Assembly (NCBI RefSeq): GCF_900129855.1
Contig: NZ_LT670819.1
Span: forward strand, 434,001-498,000
DNA: 64,000 nt
Origin: Streptomyces sp. 3214.6
GTDB lineage: Bacteria > Actinomycetota > Actinomycetes > Streptomycetales > Streptomycetaceae
Direction: 5' to 3'
Position numbers and translations under genes: made by a program. The notes beneath the pieces are model-generated. The model did no database searches, had not been told where the DNA came from, and was given only the letters and a program-made list of their open reading frames with translations. Each line of letters starts with the position of its first letter. Position 1 is the stretch's first letter. This document shows positions 43,355 through 52,554 of this stretch, piece after piece.

Positions 43355-45115
43355 TCATGCGGTTCGGCAGAGCACCGCGGTCAGTGCCTGCCGCAGCAGA
43401 TCGGTCGCCTCAGTGAGGTCGGTGGCGCCGCCCGGTGTGCGCCAGGCGACGTATCCGTCCGGGCGGACCAGCAGCGCGCCCTCCTCGTCGATCTCCGCGC
43501 GGCGGCTCCACTCGCCGTACGCGTCGTGGGCGTCGCGGTCGATGACGACACCGCGCAGGTCCAGGCCGAGTTCCCGGGCCAGAATGTCGGCCGCGTCGGC
43601 CCAGGATGTTCCGGCGAGGCCAGTGACGACCGAGAAGCTGCCTCTGGCGACCAGGTCGAGCGTCGAGATGCGCCCTCCCTTGTCGTCGACGAGCCAGGCG
43701 TGCGGCAGCTTCGCGCCGGGGCGGGAGGTGGGGCGGCCGAAGAGTTCTCCGTCGCTGGAGATCGCCTCGATTGTGCCGTCAGGGATGACAGCGGCTGACG
43801 CGTAGCGCTGGTTGTGCTCGACGCCGTGGGCGTTGAACTCGTAGTGTTTCAGCTCGATCGCCTCGCGGATGGCCCGCCGCTTCTTCGCCCCCTCTGCGTC
43901 CGGCTGCCGCGCCGCGTGCAGGGCCTTGGTGATGCCCTCCTCGTCGCCGCCGACGACGCCGAGCGCATCGAACAGGGGCAGGAACTGGTCCCGGGAGAGG
44001 TTCGCGCGCTCGACGATCTGCTGCGCGACCGGGGCTCGTTCGTCGGAGTAGGTGTCCAGCAGTTCGGGCCCGGCGTGGCCCTTGAGGACGGCTGCCAGCT
44101 TCCACGCCAGGTTGTAGGAGTCCTGGACGGAGGTGTTGGAGCCGAGGCCGTTGGACGGCGGGTGCCGGTGGACGGCGTCCCCGGCGCAGAAGACGCGGTC
44201 GGCGTGCAGCCGGGTGGCGTAGGCGTGGTTGACCGTCCACAGTGAGGCGCTGTCGATCTGCACGTCGAGTTCGTCGTCGCCGACGAGGTCGCGGACGATC
44301 GCTGCCGCCGCCTCGTCGTCGACGGTGGGCGGGGGGTTGTCGATGTCGTAGCCCCAGACGATGAGCCATTCGTTCCACGGCCGGACCATGCGCAGCAGGC
44401 CCATGCCGATCCCGCCGACGTCGGCGCCCGGGCGCATGATCCAGTACAGGACGCTGGGCCGGTGTTCGACGTAGTGCGTGAGGTCGGCCCTGAAGACGAT
44501 GTTCATGCTGCCGGCCTTGCCCATCTGCCCTTCCAGCGGCAGACCGAGCTTGTCAGCGACGATGCTGCGACCGCCGTCGGCGCCGATCATGTAACGGGCA
44601 CGAACGGTGTGTTCGGCGCCGCTGGGCCGGTCGCGTAGGCGTGCGGTCACTCCGTCCGCGTCCTGTTCGAAGTCGATCAGTTCGGTGTTCAGCCGGACCA
44701 CGGCGCCCCGCTTGGCGGCGTTGGACAGGAGGATGGGCTCCAGGTAGGTCTGCGGGAGGTCGATCATGCCGCAGGGGCTCTGGGAGGCGTACTCGGTCAG
44801 GCTCTCGTCGCCGGTGCCCCAGGTGCGGATGCGGCCGATCTCCTCGCCCAGGAGGGAGGTGGCGAAGACGGTGTCGCCCATCAGGCGGCTCGGTGTGCCC
44901 TTCTCCAGGGCCTCCTGCTCGATCCCGAGGTCGCGGAAGACCTCCATCGCACGCTGGTTGGTGATGTGGGCGCGCGGCGTGTCGGCGAGCCATCCGTATT
45001 TGGTGACCAGGTGGGTGCGCACACCGTAGGTCGCCAGCAGCAAGGCCGCGGTGCCGCCGGCGGGTCCACTGCCGATCACCAGGACGTCGGTGTCGTACTT
45101 CTCAGGCGTGCTCAT
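43355..45115 (-). CDS. FAD-dependent phenol/resorcinol-type hydroxylase (TfdB-like)
   Basis: About 586 residues, larger class A flavin hydroxylase: DVLVIGSGPAGGTAALLLAT, PRAHITNQRAMEVFRDLGIE, RYMIGADGGRSIVADKLG, RVFCAGDAVHRHPPSNGLGS, QDSYNLAWKLAAVLKGHAGP, and a C-terminal thioredoxin-like domain. These features match 2,4-dichlorophenol 6-monooxygenase/phenol hydroxylase-type enzymes. It lies 69 bp downstream of the maleylacetate reductase-hydroxyquinol dioxygenase gene on the same strand. The natural product of such a step would be hydroxyquinol, for example from resorcinol. The substrate is inferred from context. Confidence 0.92.
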   Translation of the reverse strand: MSTPEKYDTDVLVIGSGPAGGTAALLLATYGVRTHLVTKYGWLADTPRAHITNQRAMEVFRDLGIEQEALEKGTPSRLMGDTVFATSLLGEEIGRIRTWGTGDESLTEYASQSPCGMIDLPQTYLEPILLSNAAKRGAVVRLNTELIDFEQDADGVTARLRDRPSGAEHTVRARYMIGADGGRSIVADKLGLPLEGQMGKAGSMNIVFRADLTHYVEHRPSVLYWIMRPGADVGGIGMGLLRMVRPWNEWLIVWGYDIDNPPPTVDDEAAAAIVRDLVGDDELDVQIDSASLWTVNHAYATRLHADRVFCAGDAVHRHPPSNGLGSNTSVQDSYNLAWKLAAVLKGHAGPELLDTYSDERAPVAQQIVERANLSRDQFLPLFDALGVVGGDEEGITKALHAARQPDAEGAKKRRAIREAIELKHYEFNAHGVEHNQRYASAAVIPDGTIEAISSDGELFGRPTSRPGAKLPHAWLVDDKGGRISTLDLVARGSFSVVTGLAGTSWADAADILARELGLDLRGVVIDRDAHDAYGEWSRRAEIDEEGALLVRPDGYVAWRTPGGATDLTEATDLLRQALTAVLCRTA

Positions 45116-45184
45116 GCTGTCTGTCTCCGGGAAGCTGTGTGAAACACGTCAGGGATTGCGTGCTGTGCGGCGCCCGAGGCGTGC

Positions 45185-47124
45185 TCAGTCGCCGAGGCGC
45201 GCGATGCGGAAGGTGAACTCGAGCAGGCGCCACTCGCCGTCGAGGAGCCGGCCGTCGGGCGTCGGACCGGTGCGCGGGAGGAAGTCAGTGATCAGGTCGT
45301 CCTTGACGCCGAAGACCGCGTCCCGCTGCCGGGGACTCCGTCGAGGTAGGCCCCGCCACGCACGAACAGCTGGGTGATCAGCGGCTGGTGGCCGGGGGCG
45401 TCGATGAGGAAGTGCACGTGCGGGGCGCGGTAGGGATGGCGGCCCACGGCGGAGAGCATCCTGCCGACCGGTCCGTCGTCCGGGATCGGGTACTCCGAGG
45501 GGAGGATCGACCAGAACGTGAACCGCCCGGCGGCATCCGTGGTGAACCGGGCGCGCAGCACCGGCCCGTCGAGGTCCGGAAGTTGGACGTCGTAGAAGCC
45601 GTCCTCGTTGGACTGCCACACGTCCACCACGGCGCCGGCGACCGGCTCCCCTTCCTGGTCGGTCACCTTGATGTCCGCCCGCATCGGCGTGCCCGTGAGC
45701 CCTTCAGCGATGTCGCTGCCGTGTTCGCCGGCGGGCGGCCCGGCCACGTAGAAGGGGCCGAGGATCGCGGAGGAAGTGGTGTCCGGGTTACGGGAGTTGG
45801 CGAGGGCGTCGACGACGCTGGACACGCCGAGGGTGTCGGAGAGCAGGATGAACTCCTGCCGGGTATCGGTGGTGATGTGGCCGGCCTCGGTGAGGAAGTC
45901 GATGGCCCGCTGCCACTCCTGCGGGGTGAGGTCGTTGCGGATCGTGTAGGCGTGCAGGGTGCGGGCGAGATCGGTGAGCAGCTGCTTCAGGCGCGGGTTC
46001 GCGCAGCCGTCGAAGCTGGCCACGACCTCGTCGGTCAGCGGGCGCAGGTCGGGAACCGTGCCATGGGGACGTCCGCCCTGCCACGCGTTCCTCAGCAGGT
46101 GCGCGATGCCGTCGCGGGTCAGCTCGCGCGGGTTCGCATACGGCTGTGCGGTGGCCAGTTCCGCCGCGCGGTCCAGGTCCGCCGCCGCCATGCCGAGACC
46201 CCGCAGCGACGTCGGGCCGCCGGCCCGGTGGATCAGGTCGAAGACGCCGGTGGGGGCGTCGGGCACGCCCAAGGCGCGCGCGATGCGGTCCATCGCCTCG
46301 GGTGCGGCGGGCGCGTTGTAAGCCATGGCGTGCGGAAGGACCACGGTGTGGGTCTCGGCGTGCGGGAGACCGAAGGTGCCGCCCAGCGTGTGGCAGAGCT
46401 TGTGGTGCAGTCCCATGCCGACGGCACCGAGGCAGGTGCCCGCCAGCCACGCCGCCTGGAGCAGTTCCGCCCGCGCCTGGAGGTCGGACGGGTCGTCGTG
46501 AAGGGCGGGGAGGGCACGGGCGATGGCGGCGACCGCCTCCAAGGCCATGGCGTCGGTGACCGGGGTGGCGTCCGGTGAGTAGAGGGCTTCCACGGCGTGG
46601 GCCAGTGCGTTGACGCCGCTGGTCACCGACATCGGGACCGGTAGCCCGAGGGTGAGCTCGACGTCGTACACGACCGTTTCCGGCAGGATCGCGGGCGAGG
46701 ACCGGGTGACCTTGCGGCCGTCCGCCGTCTCGCCGAGCACGGGTGTGGCCTCGGATCCGGCGTAGGTGGTCGGCACGATGACCTGGGACAGATCCGTGCG
46801 GACCGCCAACGCCTTCGCGAGACCGGTCGTCGAACCGCCGCCGATCGCCACCAGGCAGTCCACGTCCCGGTCGCGCAGCAGGGCCAGCGCCCGCTCGGTC
46901 ACCTCGACAGGCGTGTGCATGGCCGCGCCGTCGAACTCGGCCACCGCCAGGTCGCCCAGGGCTTCGCGGAGCCGTTCGGTGTCCTTGCGCAGGGCCGGTG
47001 ACCCGTCGGAGAGGAGCAGTACCCGGGTCCCGCCGAGACGCTCTGCCTCATCACGGACCTGCAAAAGCGTGCCCGCGCCGAAGACCACCCGGCTCGGGCC
47101 GGTGGTGTGCACAAAACTCCTCAT
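45185..47124 (-). CDS. Maleylacetate reductase - hydroxyquinol 1,2-dioxygenase fusion, frameshifted near its C-terminus
   Basis: Residues 1 to ~350 are an iron-type alcohol dehydrogenase-fold maleylacetate reductase (VVFGAGTLLQVRDEAERLGG, AIGGGSTTGLAKALA, HKLCHTLGGTFGLPHAETHT). Residues ~360 onward are an intradiol dioxygenase (ARTLHAYTIRNDLTPQEWQR, ILGPFYVAGPP, WSILPSEYPIPDDGPVGRML, RAPHVHFLIDAPGH), supplying the Tyr/Tyr/His/His iron ligands. After GGAYLDG near 45340 the frame is wrong and stops at 45292. The neighbouring frame supplies the expected tail (RQRDAVFGVKDDLITDF to FRIARLGD, stop at 45185). One missing base in the CCCCGG stretch would explain it. The fusion would turn hydroxyquinol into maleylacetate and then 3-oxoadipate in one protein. 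Confidence 0.88.
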
Positions 47125-47302
47125 GAAGCTGCTCTCCGTGCTGCGGGGTCAGGGGGTCTCCCGCAGTATTCGAGCCCGTGCGCCGGCCGTTCCTGCATAA
47201 TCTCCGCATCGCCTTGCACAAAAACGGCGTCGGCCGCGGCTCGGTCCGTGCTTGCCCGACTGTGCCGGAGGGCAGCAGGACTGCGCCCCGAAGGAGGGCC
47301 TC

Positions 47303-48190
47303 ATGAGCGAGATGGGCCTCAGTGACACCCACGGCATCCTGACGCGGCCCGGGGTGCGTCCCGTCCGCACGAGCATGGGACTCGGCTGGGAGCGGTTGTA
47401 TCTGTCGACGCAACGGGAACTGCCGTATCGGGACGCATTTCAGGGAGCCGAAAGCCACCTGGTGATCCTTCATCTGGACGGCCCCGTCACGGTTCGCAGG
47501 GGACGCCGGGGGCTGACGGCCACACGACAGGTGCCGCCCGGTGGTCTGTTCCTGCATCCGGCCGACACGGAGCTGGACGTGGAACTCGGCGGCCATCTGA
47601 ACACGGTGCACGTCTACCTGTCGGACGCGGCTCTCCAAGCGACGGCTGAGACGGCGGGGGACGGCCGGCCGGTGCGGCTCAAGGAGGAGTTCGGCACGAC
47701 GGATCCGCTGCTGGAGCAGCTCGTTCTGGCGCTCGACGGTGTCGTACGGCGCTGGGAACCCAGCGGGAGCACCTATGCGGATCAGCTCGCGCTCATGACC
47801 GCGGCCCAGTTGGCCCGCCGCCACAGCGTGCGGCACCTCGTCACCGAGCCGACGCAGAGGCGAGTGGGCCTGAGCGACCGGCAGTTCACGGCCGTTCGGG
47901 AACTCATGGACGCCCGGCTCTCCGAGCCGCTGTCGCTGGAGGACCTCGCCTCGGCCGTGGGGCTCGGTGTCAGCCAGTTCGCCCGGCGTTTCACGGCTCG
48001 CACGGGGTGCCCTCCGCACCGGTACCTCGTGCGGCTGCGCGTGGAGCGGGCCGCCCGCCTCCTGCGTGCCGGATCCATGCCCATCGCCCAGGTGGCGGCC
48101 GCCTGCGGCTTCTCCCACCAGGAACACCTGACCCGAGTGATCCGCTCCCACCTCGGCACGACGCCGGCCGCACTGCGCCGCGAGGGCTGA
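47303..48190 (+). CDS. AraC-family activator of the hydroxyquinol genes
   Basis: About 295 residues. The C-terminal AraC DNA-binding pair is complete: LSLEDLASAVGLGVSQFARR, FTARTGCPPHRYLVRLRVER, IAQVAAACGFSHQEHLTRVI, RSHLGTTPAALR. The N-terminal half is a cupin-like sensing domain. ATG at 47303 follows a perfect AAGGAGG. It is divergent from the maleylacetate reductase-dioxygenase gene across 178 bp and probably activates that operon. Confidence 0.92.
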   Translation: MSEMGLSDTHGILTRPGVRPVRTSMGLGWERLYLSTQRELPYRDAFQGAESHLVILHLDGPVTVRRGRRGLTATRQVPPGGLFLHPADTELDVELGGHLNTVHVYLSDAALQATAETAGDGRPVRLKEEFGTTDPLLEQLVLALDGVVRRWEPSGSTYADQLALMTAAQLARRHSVRHLVTEPTQRRVGLSDRQFTAVRELMDARLSEPLSLEDLASAVGLGVSQFARRFTARTGCPPHRYLVRLRVERAARLLRAGSMPIAQVAAACGFSHQEHLTRVIRSHLGTTPAALRREG

Positions 48191-48246
48191 CACCTGCCGG
48201 CGAGCCGCGGGCTATAGTTCCCCGGCACCGGCCGAAGGGAGCGACG

Positions 48247-48565
48247 ATGGTCGCCCGCCTGGCCGGGTTTCTTCCCGGGGACATGAGCGAGGAACAAGCG
48301 GCGGTCTGCCGGTCGATCTCCGGAGGCCCACGCGCCGCGGGTCCCCAGGTCTTCGCCCTCACCGACAGCGAAGGACGGCTTCGGGGGCCGTTCAACGCGA
48401 TGCTCCTCAGTCCTCCGGTCGGAGCCGCGCTGCAGGCCGTGGGTGCGGCGGTGCGCTCACCAGTCCTCGCTCAGCGACCGCGTCCGTGAAATGGCCTTGC
48501 TCCTCGTCGCCGCGCACTGGGGCAGCGCGTTCTGGATCGAACTCGGCCTGGCTGCTGAAGACCCG
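48247..48565 (+). pseudogene. Carboxymuconolactone decarboxylase-family protein, frameshifted and truncated
   Basis: ATG 48247 behind GAAGGGAG starts VARLAGFLPGDMSEEQAAVC, GPFNAMLLSPPVGAALQAVG, AAVRSP. Near 48460 the frame changes by +1. The other frame continues SSLSDRVREMALLLVAAHWG, SAFWIELGLAAEDP and then loses similarity where the CMD cysteine/histidine region should be. Its place beside the AraC gene suggests it once belonged to the hydroxyquinol/3-oxoadipate functions. Confidence 0.65.
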
Positions 48566-48599
48566 TTCCGCCATGTCGCAGGCCCTGGCCGAGGGCGAC

Positions 48600-48770
48600 C
48601 GTGGCCAGCAGGTCGGTGAACCGCTGACCGGCCACACCGGCTGGGTGTGGGTGCTGGCGACGGGGGTGATGGATGGCTGTCCGGTCGCCGTCACAGGGGG
48701 CAACAATGGGACGGGGCGGGTGTAGGACCTGGCCACCTGCTGGCAGAGCGGACCGGAATTAGCGTTTTGT
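48600..48770 (+). pseudogene. WD40-repeat protein fragment with nonsense codon
   Basis: The frame reads GEPLTGHTGWVWVLATGVMD, GCPVAVTGGNNGTGRV, then TAG at 48723-48725, then DLATC. A WD40 blade normally ends VWDL, so TGG has become TAG. Only about one blade remains. No start codon belongs to it. Confidence 0.55.
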
Positions 48771-48973
48771 GAAACGGTGCACGCAGTGGCTCTCGCTTCG
48801 GATGGCCGCCTCCGGCGTGTCCACCCGTTGGAAGTCCCAGCCCACCGCTCGGCAAGCCGCCGCCGTCACGGCGAGCTTCGTCGCGCCATCCGGCTCGATC
48901 CGCTCGTCCGGACGCACGTTCACCACCAGGCCTTCTACGGTCGAAGTGGCTCGTCTTCAGTGCGGTCGCAACC

Positions 48974-49290
48974 TCAGCCCTCGCTGGACGATGGCGTGAC
49001 GGGACAGGTGGCATTGGTGCTGGGCAGTTCGCCGTCGATCAGGTAGCCGTTGACGGTGTCGTCGATGCACTGGTTCTGCGGGGCGAAGAGTCCTGCGTAC
49101 ACGGTGTGGCGGAAGGCGCCGCGCAGGGCGACCAGGCGGGAGCCGGTGTGCCACCTGCTGGCCCGAATAGACGGCCGCCGGGTCGCCGGCAGCACCCACC
49201 ATCAGGACCGGGACCTGGTTGTGGACCTTCGTGGCAGGTTCTGCGGGTGCGGTCGGCCAGAACGAACAGGGGGTGATGTTGCGGGTCAGC
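48974..49290 (-). pseudogene. Alpha/beta hydrolase (TAP-like), C-terminal fragment
   Basis: The minus strand reads VPVLMVGAAGDPAAVYSGQQ, changes frame near 49150, and continues WHTGSRLVALRGAFRHTVYA, NQCIDDTVNGYLIDGELPST. These are the aspartate and C-terminal parts of secreted tripeptidyl-aminopeptidase-like hydrolases. The nucleophile domain is absent. Confidence 0.6.
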
Positions 49291-49315
49291 GGTCCGAACA
49301 GCGGCTCATCGGAGC

Positions 49316-49963
49316 GGTGGGCCTGGATGTCCCGGTAAGGCCCGAGCGCTCACCGAGCGTTACGAGGAGAAGACCGCTGTGGCGGATCTCAGTTTCACCG
49401 TCCGGCCCGGCCTCGTCACCGGATTCCTCGGGCCGAACGGCGTCGGCAAGTCCACCACGATGTGGATGATCCTGGGCCTGGACGTTCCCACTTCCGGTGC
49501 TGTGGGCCAAGGCCGCCGCGTACGCGACGGTGATCTGGGGCCTGATGACCGCCGCGTCCCTGACCGCCTGCCTGCTCAGCCAAGCGATCCTGTCCTCCAG
49601 GGGCGTGCAGAGCACCACCATGAGTGCCCCGGGGTCACCCGCGTGGTCCTGGGCACCGCCCTGTACCTGACAGTTCTCGCGGTACTGAGCGTGGGGATCG
49701 GCACGCTGCTGCGCAATACGGCGGCCAGCCTCTCCACGGTCCTCGGTCTGGTGCTGGTCCTGGCGATTCTCACGCAGACACTTCCTTCCGCAACGGCGGA
49801 CAAGGTCTTCCCCCACCTGCCGAGCAACGCCGGGCGGGCGCTCACCCTCCTCCAGAAGGACTCGGCTATGTTGGCGCCCTGGACCGGGTTCACCGTCTTC
49901 TGTCTCTATGCGGTCATGGTCCTCACCGGGGCCGTGGTGGCACTGAAACGACGGGACGTGTAG
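49316..49963 (+). pseudogene. ABC transporter remnant: ATPase start joined to permease end by deletion
   Basis: The 5' part reads [40 protein letters not shown] (Walker A), [11 protein letters not shown]. At about 49500 it passes straight into a permease ([39 protein letters not shown]), and after another frame change [20 protein letters not shown] to VALKRRDV with a stop at 49963. The Q-loop, signature, Walker B and the first permease helices are deleted. Roughly 1 kb has been lost. Confidence 0.72.
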
Positions 49964-49981
49964 TGAGAAAGGGGTGGCTTC

Positions 49982-50525
49982 GTGAGGTACGCCACCTTCA
50001 CTATCGCGCGGTCAGCACGGCCGGTGTATGTACTGCTGCGGGGGCGGGCCCAGATACCGCCCGTCGCATTCGATGCGTTGCTGACAGCCTTGCTCTTCGT
50101 CGCGAGCGTCAGCCCCTGGCCGGAGCTTCAGCCCCCGGGGCTGCTGGTCCTTCAGGTGGCCCTGCTGTTGCCCTTGGTGTGGCGGGGCCGTGCACCTCTC
50201 GTGGTGTTCGGCGCGGTGGCCACCGCTGCCTCCGCCCAGTGGCTCATCGGCGTCCAGCCTCTGCCCGCCGACGTGGCTCTGCTGGTCGCCCTGTACACGG
50301 TGGCCAAGCGCTTCCCCTAGCCTCACACGCTCCTGGCCGGAGCCGTCCTGGAAGGCGGCATCCTGGTGGCCTCCATTCGGTGGGGACCAGAGGGCCGCTT
50401 CCTCGTCCCCGTCCGAGGATCGAGCGGTACGCCTGGAGCGTGAACGCGACCAGCAAGCCCAGCTCGCCGTGGCCGAAGAGCGGGCCCGTATCGCCCGCGA
50501 GATGCACGACATCGGGGTGGTGTGC
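49982..50525 (+). pseudogene. Sensor histidine kinase, N-terminal part with stop and truncation
   Basis: GTG 49982 starts a protein with four hydrophobic segments (PVAFDALLTALLFVASVSPW, LLVLQVALLLPLVWRGRAPL). It meets TAG at 50318-50320. The same frame continues briefly, then another frame shows ERDQQAQLAVAEERARIARE followed by MHDI, which is the dimerisation helix with the phospho-acceptor histidine (about 50497-50514). The sequence is then lost, with no ATPase domain. No response regulator gene follows. Confidence 0.7.
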
Positions 50526-50583
50526 TTGCCGTCCTCCGTGCCGTGAAGCTGACCGTACCTGCGGTGACGACCCTTATGGGCCG

Positions 50584-51147
50584 TCAGCGGTCGATCGGGA
50601 GAATGCCGTCCAGGCCGCTCTCGGAGAGGATCTGTTGGACCGTGTCGTCGAGGGTGCCGGCCGCGTCGATGATGGTCTCCAGGCCGTTGGGGAGCAGGTC
50701 CCTCTCTCGGTACCAGTCGCGTAGGTGGCCCTCGTTGACGTGGGCAAGGTACTCGGCATCTGGTTTCGTCGCGTGCCGCAGCACCGTCTCCTCGAAGGGC
50801 ACGTGGAGGTAGTAGCACCGTGTGAGGCCCTGGTGGGCGCGTACCAGGGCCTGGAGCATCGTGCCGTAGCGGTCGGCGTAGAGGATGCCTTCGACGACAA
50901 CGTGGTAGCCGTTGTCCAGGGCGTAGCGGGCGGTGAGGTCGATCAGGCCGATGTTCGCGCCGCCGGGCCGGTCGCGTTCGCGCAGCACGATCCTGCGCAG
51001 GTTGTCCTGGGCGACGATCGCGAGGTTGCGGCCGAACTTCTCGCGCAGACCGGCCGCGACGGACGACTTCCCCGAGGCGCTGTTGCCCCGGATCACGATG
51101 AGGCGCGTGTCCTCCGTTCCCACCGTGCCCGGCACGCCCTCCGTCAC
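50584..51147 (-). CDS. P-loop kinase, zeta-toxin/AAA-like
   Basis: About 187 residues. Walker A in LIVIRGNSASGKSSVAAGLR, a lid region GRNLAIVAQDNLRRIVLRER, DNGYHVVVEGILYADRYGTM, and YYLHVPFEETVLRHATKPDA. The pattern suits small nucleotide- or metabolite-phosphorylating kinases of the zeta-toxin/gluconate-kinase fold. Substrate is unknown. Its start overlaps the stop of the upstream DUF6042 gene by 4 bp (ATGA-type), so it is the last gene of a tightly packed three-gene operon. Confidence 0.82.
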   Translation of the reverse strand: MTEGVPGTVGTEDTRLIVIRGNSASGKSSVAAGLREKFGRNLAIVAQDNLRRIVLRERDRPGGANIGLIDLTARYALDNGYHVVVEGILYADRYGTMLQALVRAHQGLTRCYYLHVPFEETVLRHATKPDAEYLAHVNEGHLRDWYRERDLLPNGLETIIDAAGTLDDTVQQILSESGLDGILPIDR

Positions 51148-51956
51148 GCGTCGTCGCCCTTGATGCTCAGTTGCACCCGGTTCTCGTGGAAGTGGTCCCA
51201 GTTCATGACCAGGCGGAAGCGCTGGTGCACCTCCAGGCGTTCCGCGTCGGCCGGCTCCTGGCCACGCTGCACCTGGGCGTCCCCGGACTGCACGAGCTCC
51301 GCGAGGGCGATGCGGACATCATCGGCATCCTGGCTGGTGGCGGCCGCCAGTCGGTCCAGGGAAGTGAGGATCTCCTGCGGTTCGCCCAGATCGTCGACCA
51401 AGTGGTTGATGAGCCCGTCGACGAGTGGGCCGGTGCGCAATGTCCAGCGGATCCGGTCGAGCCGCTTGGCGAGGTCGGCGTCCAGGGGCAGCAGGTCACC
51501 AGGCAACGGCAGCGCTGCGGGCATCGACCACCGGGTGCCGTCCGGTGTCTCCTCGCGGCGCGCCAGGCCCCACGTCAGGTAGAGCTCGGACAGGTCCCGC
51601 ACGGTCCTGGGCACCGGGTAGCCGGCGGCCGTGAGCATGGCGCCGAACGTCTCCCAGCGATGTGCCTCGTTCGCTTCATGCCCCTCCGGCGCCTCCTCGT
51701 AGTCCCCTTCCTCGTCGGGCCACGAGAACGTGAGCGCGCCGTCGAGATCGCCGCCGATCATGTCCCAGTGGCCTTCGAAGAGCTCCTGCAGGAGTTCGTC
51801 CAGGGAGCCCGTGAAGTCAGGCTGACTCGCGGTCCCGATCAGCATCGTCAGCGGGAAGCCCTGGCGGGGCAAGACGTGTTCCCAGCCCGAAGCCCACCAG
51901 TCGTTGTGCATCGCCAGGTCCCGGCGCGGTCCGGGCACCGACGGGTTCTCAGTCAT
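51144..51956 (-). CDS. DUF6042-like protein
   Basis: About 270 residues, soluble, acidic, with HNDWWASGWEHVLPRQGFPL, TMLIGTASQPDFTGSLDELL and a helical C-terminal part. I believe this is the DUF6042 family from Streptomyces, function unknown. It overlaps both neighbours (4 bp with the kinase, 8 bp with the upstream hypothetical gene), so the three products are probably made in fixed ratio. The middle part (LDRLAAATSQDADDVRIALA, ELVQSGDAQVQ) has a winged-helix-like feel but no clear HTH. Confidence 0.75.
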   Translation of the reverse strand: MTENPSVPGPRRDLAMHNDWWASGWEHVLPRQGFPLTMLIGTASQPDFTGSLDELLQELFEGHWDMIGGDLDGALTFSWPDEEGDYEEAPEGHEANEAHRWETFGAMLTAAGYPVPRTVRDLSELYLTWGLARREETPDGTRWSMPAALPLPGDLLPLDADLAKRLDRIRWTLRTGPLVDGLINHLVDDLGEPQEILTSLDRLAAATSQDADDVRIALAELVQSGDAQVQRGQEPADAERLEVHQRFRLVMNWDHFHENRVQLSIKGDDA

Positions 51957-52359
51957 CCGCAGCTCTTCCTCGAAAAACGGTCAACCGCTCGCAGCGTACC
52001 CGCGCAGGACACCAAGGCGTGCTGCCCTCCACGACCTGCAGCCCGCTGTCCGATGGATCCAGGAGGCGTCGGACGATCAGGGTCGGCGGGCGCAGCCAAG
52101 TCCCGTGCTCTTCCCGGTCCCGACCCCTTTCGGGGCGGCGAACCGCGACCCAGTGCACCGGGTTCTCGGCGTAGATCTCGATACAGCCGGCATCGGACGC
52201 TGCGGTCGGCATCCCGATGAAATCGGCGGCGGAGATCGCCTCAAGCTGCCACTTGACCTCGAGCAGGTCGATGCTGCGCCGACCCTGCACTGGCATCCCT
52301 GCGCTGAGGCCGCCGTCTTCACGGCGCGCCATCAGTGGGCTGAGGTCGCTCAACTTCAT
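51949..52359 (-). CDS. Hypothetical protein, first gene of the kinase operon
   Basis: About 136 residues: MKLSDLSPLMARREDGGLSA, VKWQLEAISAADFIGMPTAA, NPVHWVAVRRPERGRDREEH. I do not recognise the family. Codon bias is good, and its end overlaps the DUF6042 gene by 8 bp, which supports it as real. No signal peptide or membrane segment. Confidence 0.65.
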   Translation of the reverse strand: MKLSDLSPLMARREDGGLSAGMPVQGRRSIDLLEVKWQLEAISAADFIGMPTAASDAGCIEIYAENPVHWVAVRRPERGRDREEHGTWLRPPTLIVRRLLDPSDSGLQVVEGSTPWCPARVRCERLTVFRGRAADD

Positions 52360-52554
52360 GCCGCCAGGTGTACCGCAGGTTCCCGGCAGGGTTCCCTGCT
52401 CCGGTTCAACCGGTGCTGAGAGACGTGAGGTTGAGTGGGGGTCGTCGGACGGATCGGCACTCCGGTGCGATGCCGTGGGCCCGAGCAGGGGCGTAACTCG
52501 ATCGGGTGATGCCCGTTGAGCACGCTGCGGAGTATGGGGCGGCGCTGCGGGGGT

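Noticed and set aside
49982..50525. An intact two-component sensor kinase
   Set aside because: TAG at 50318 and a later frame change separate the membrane part from the histidine helix, and the ATPase domain is absent.
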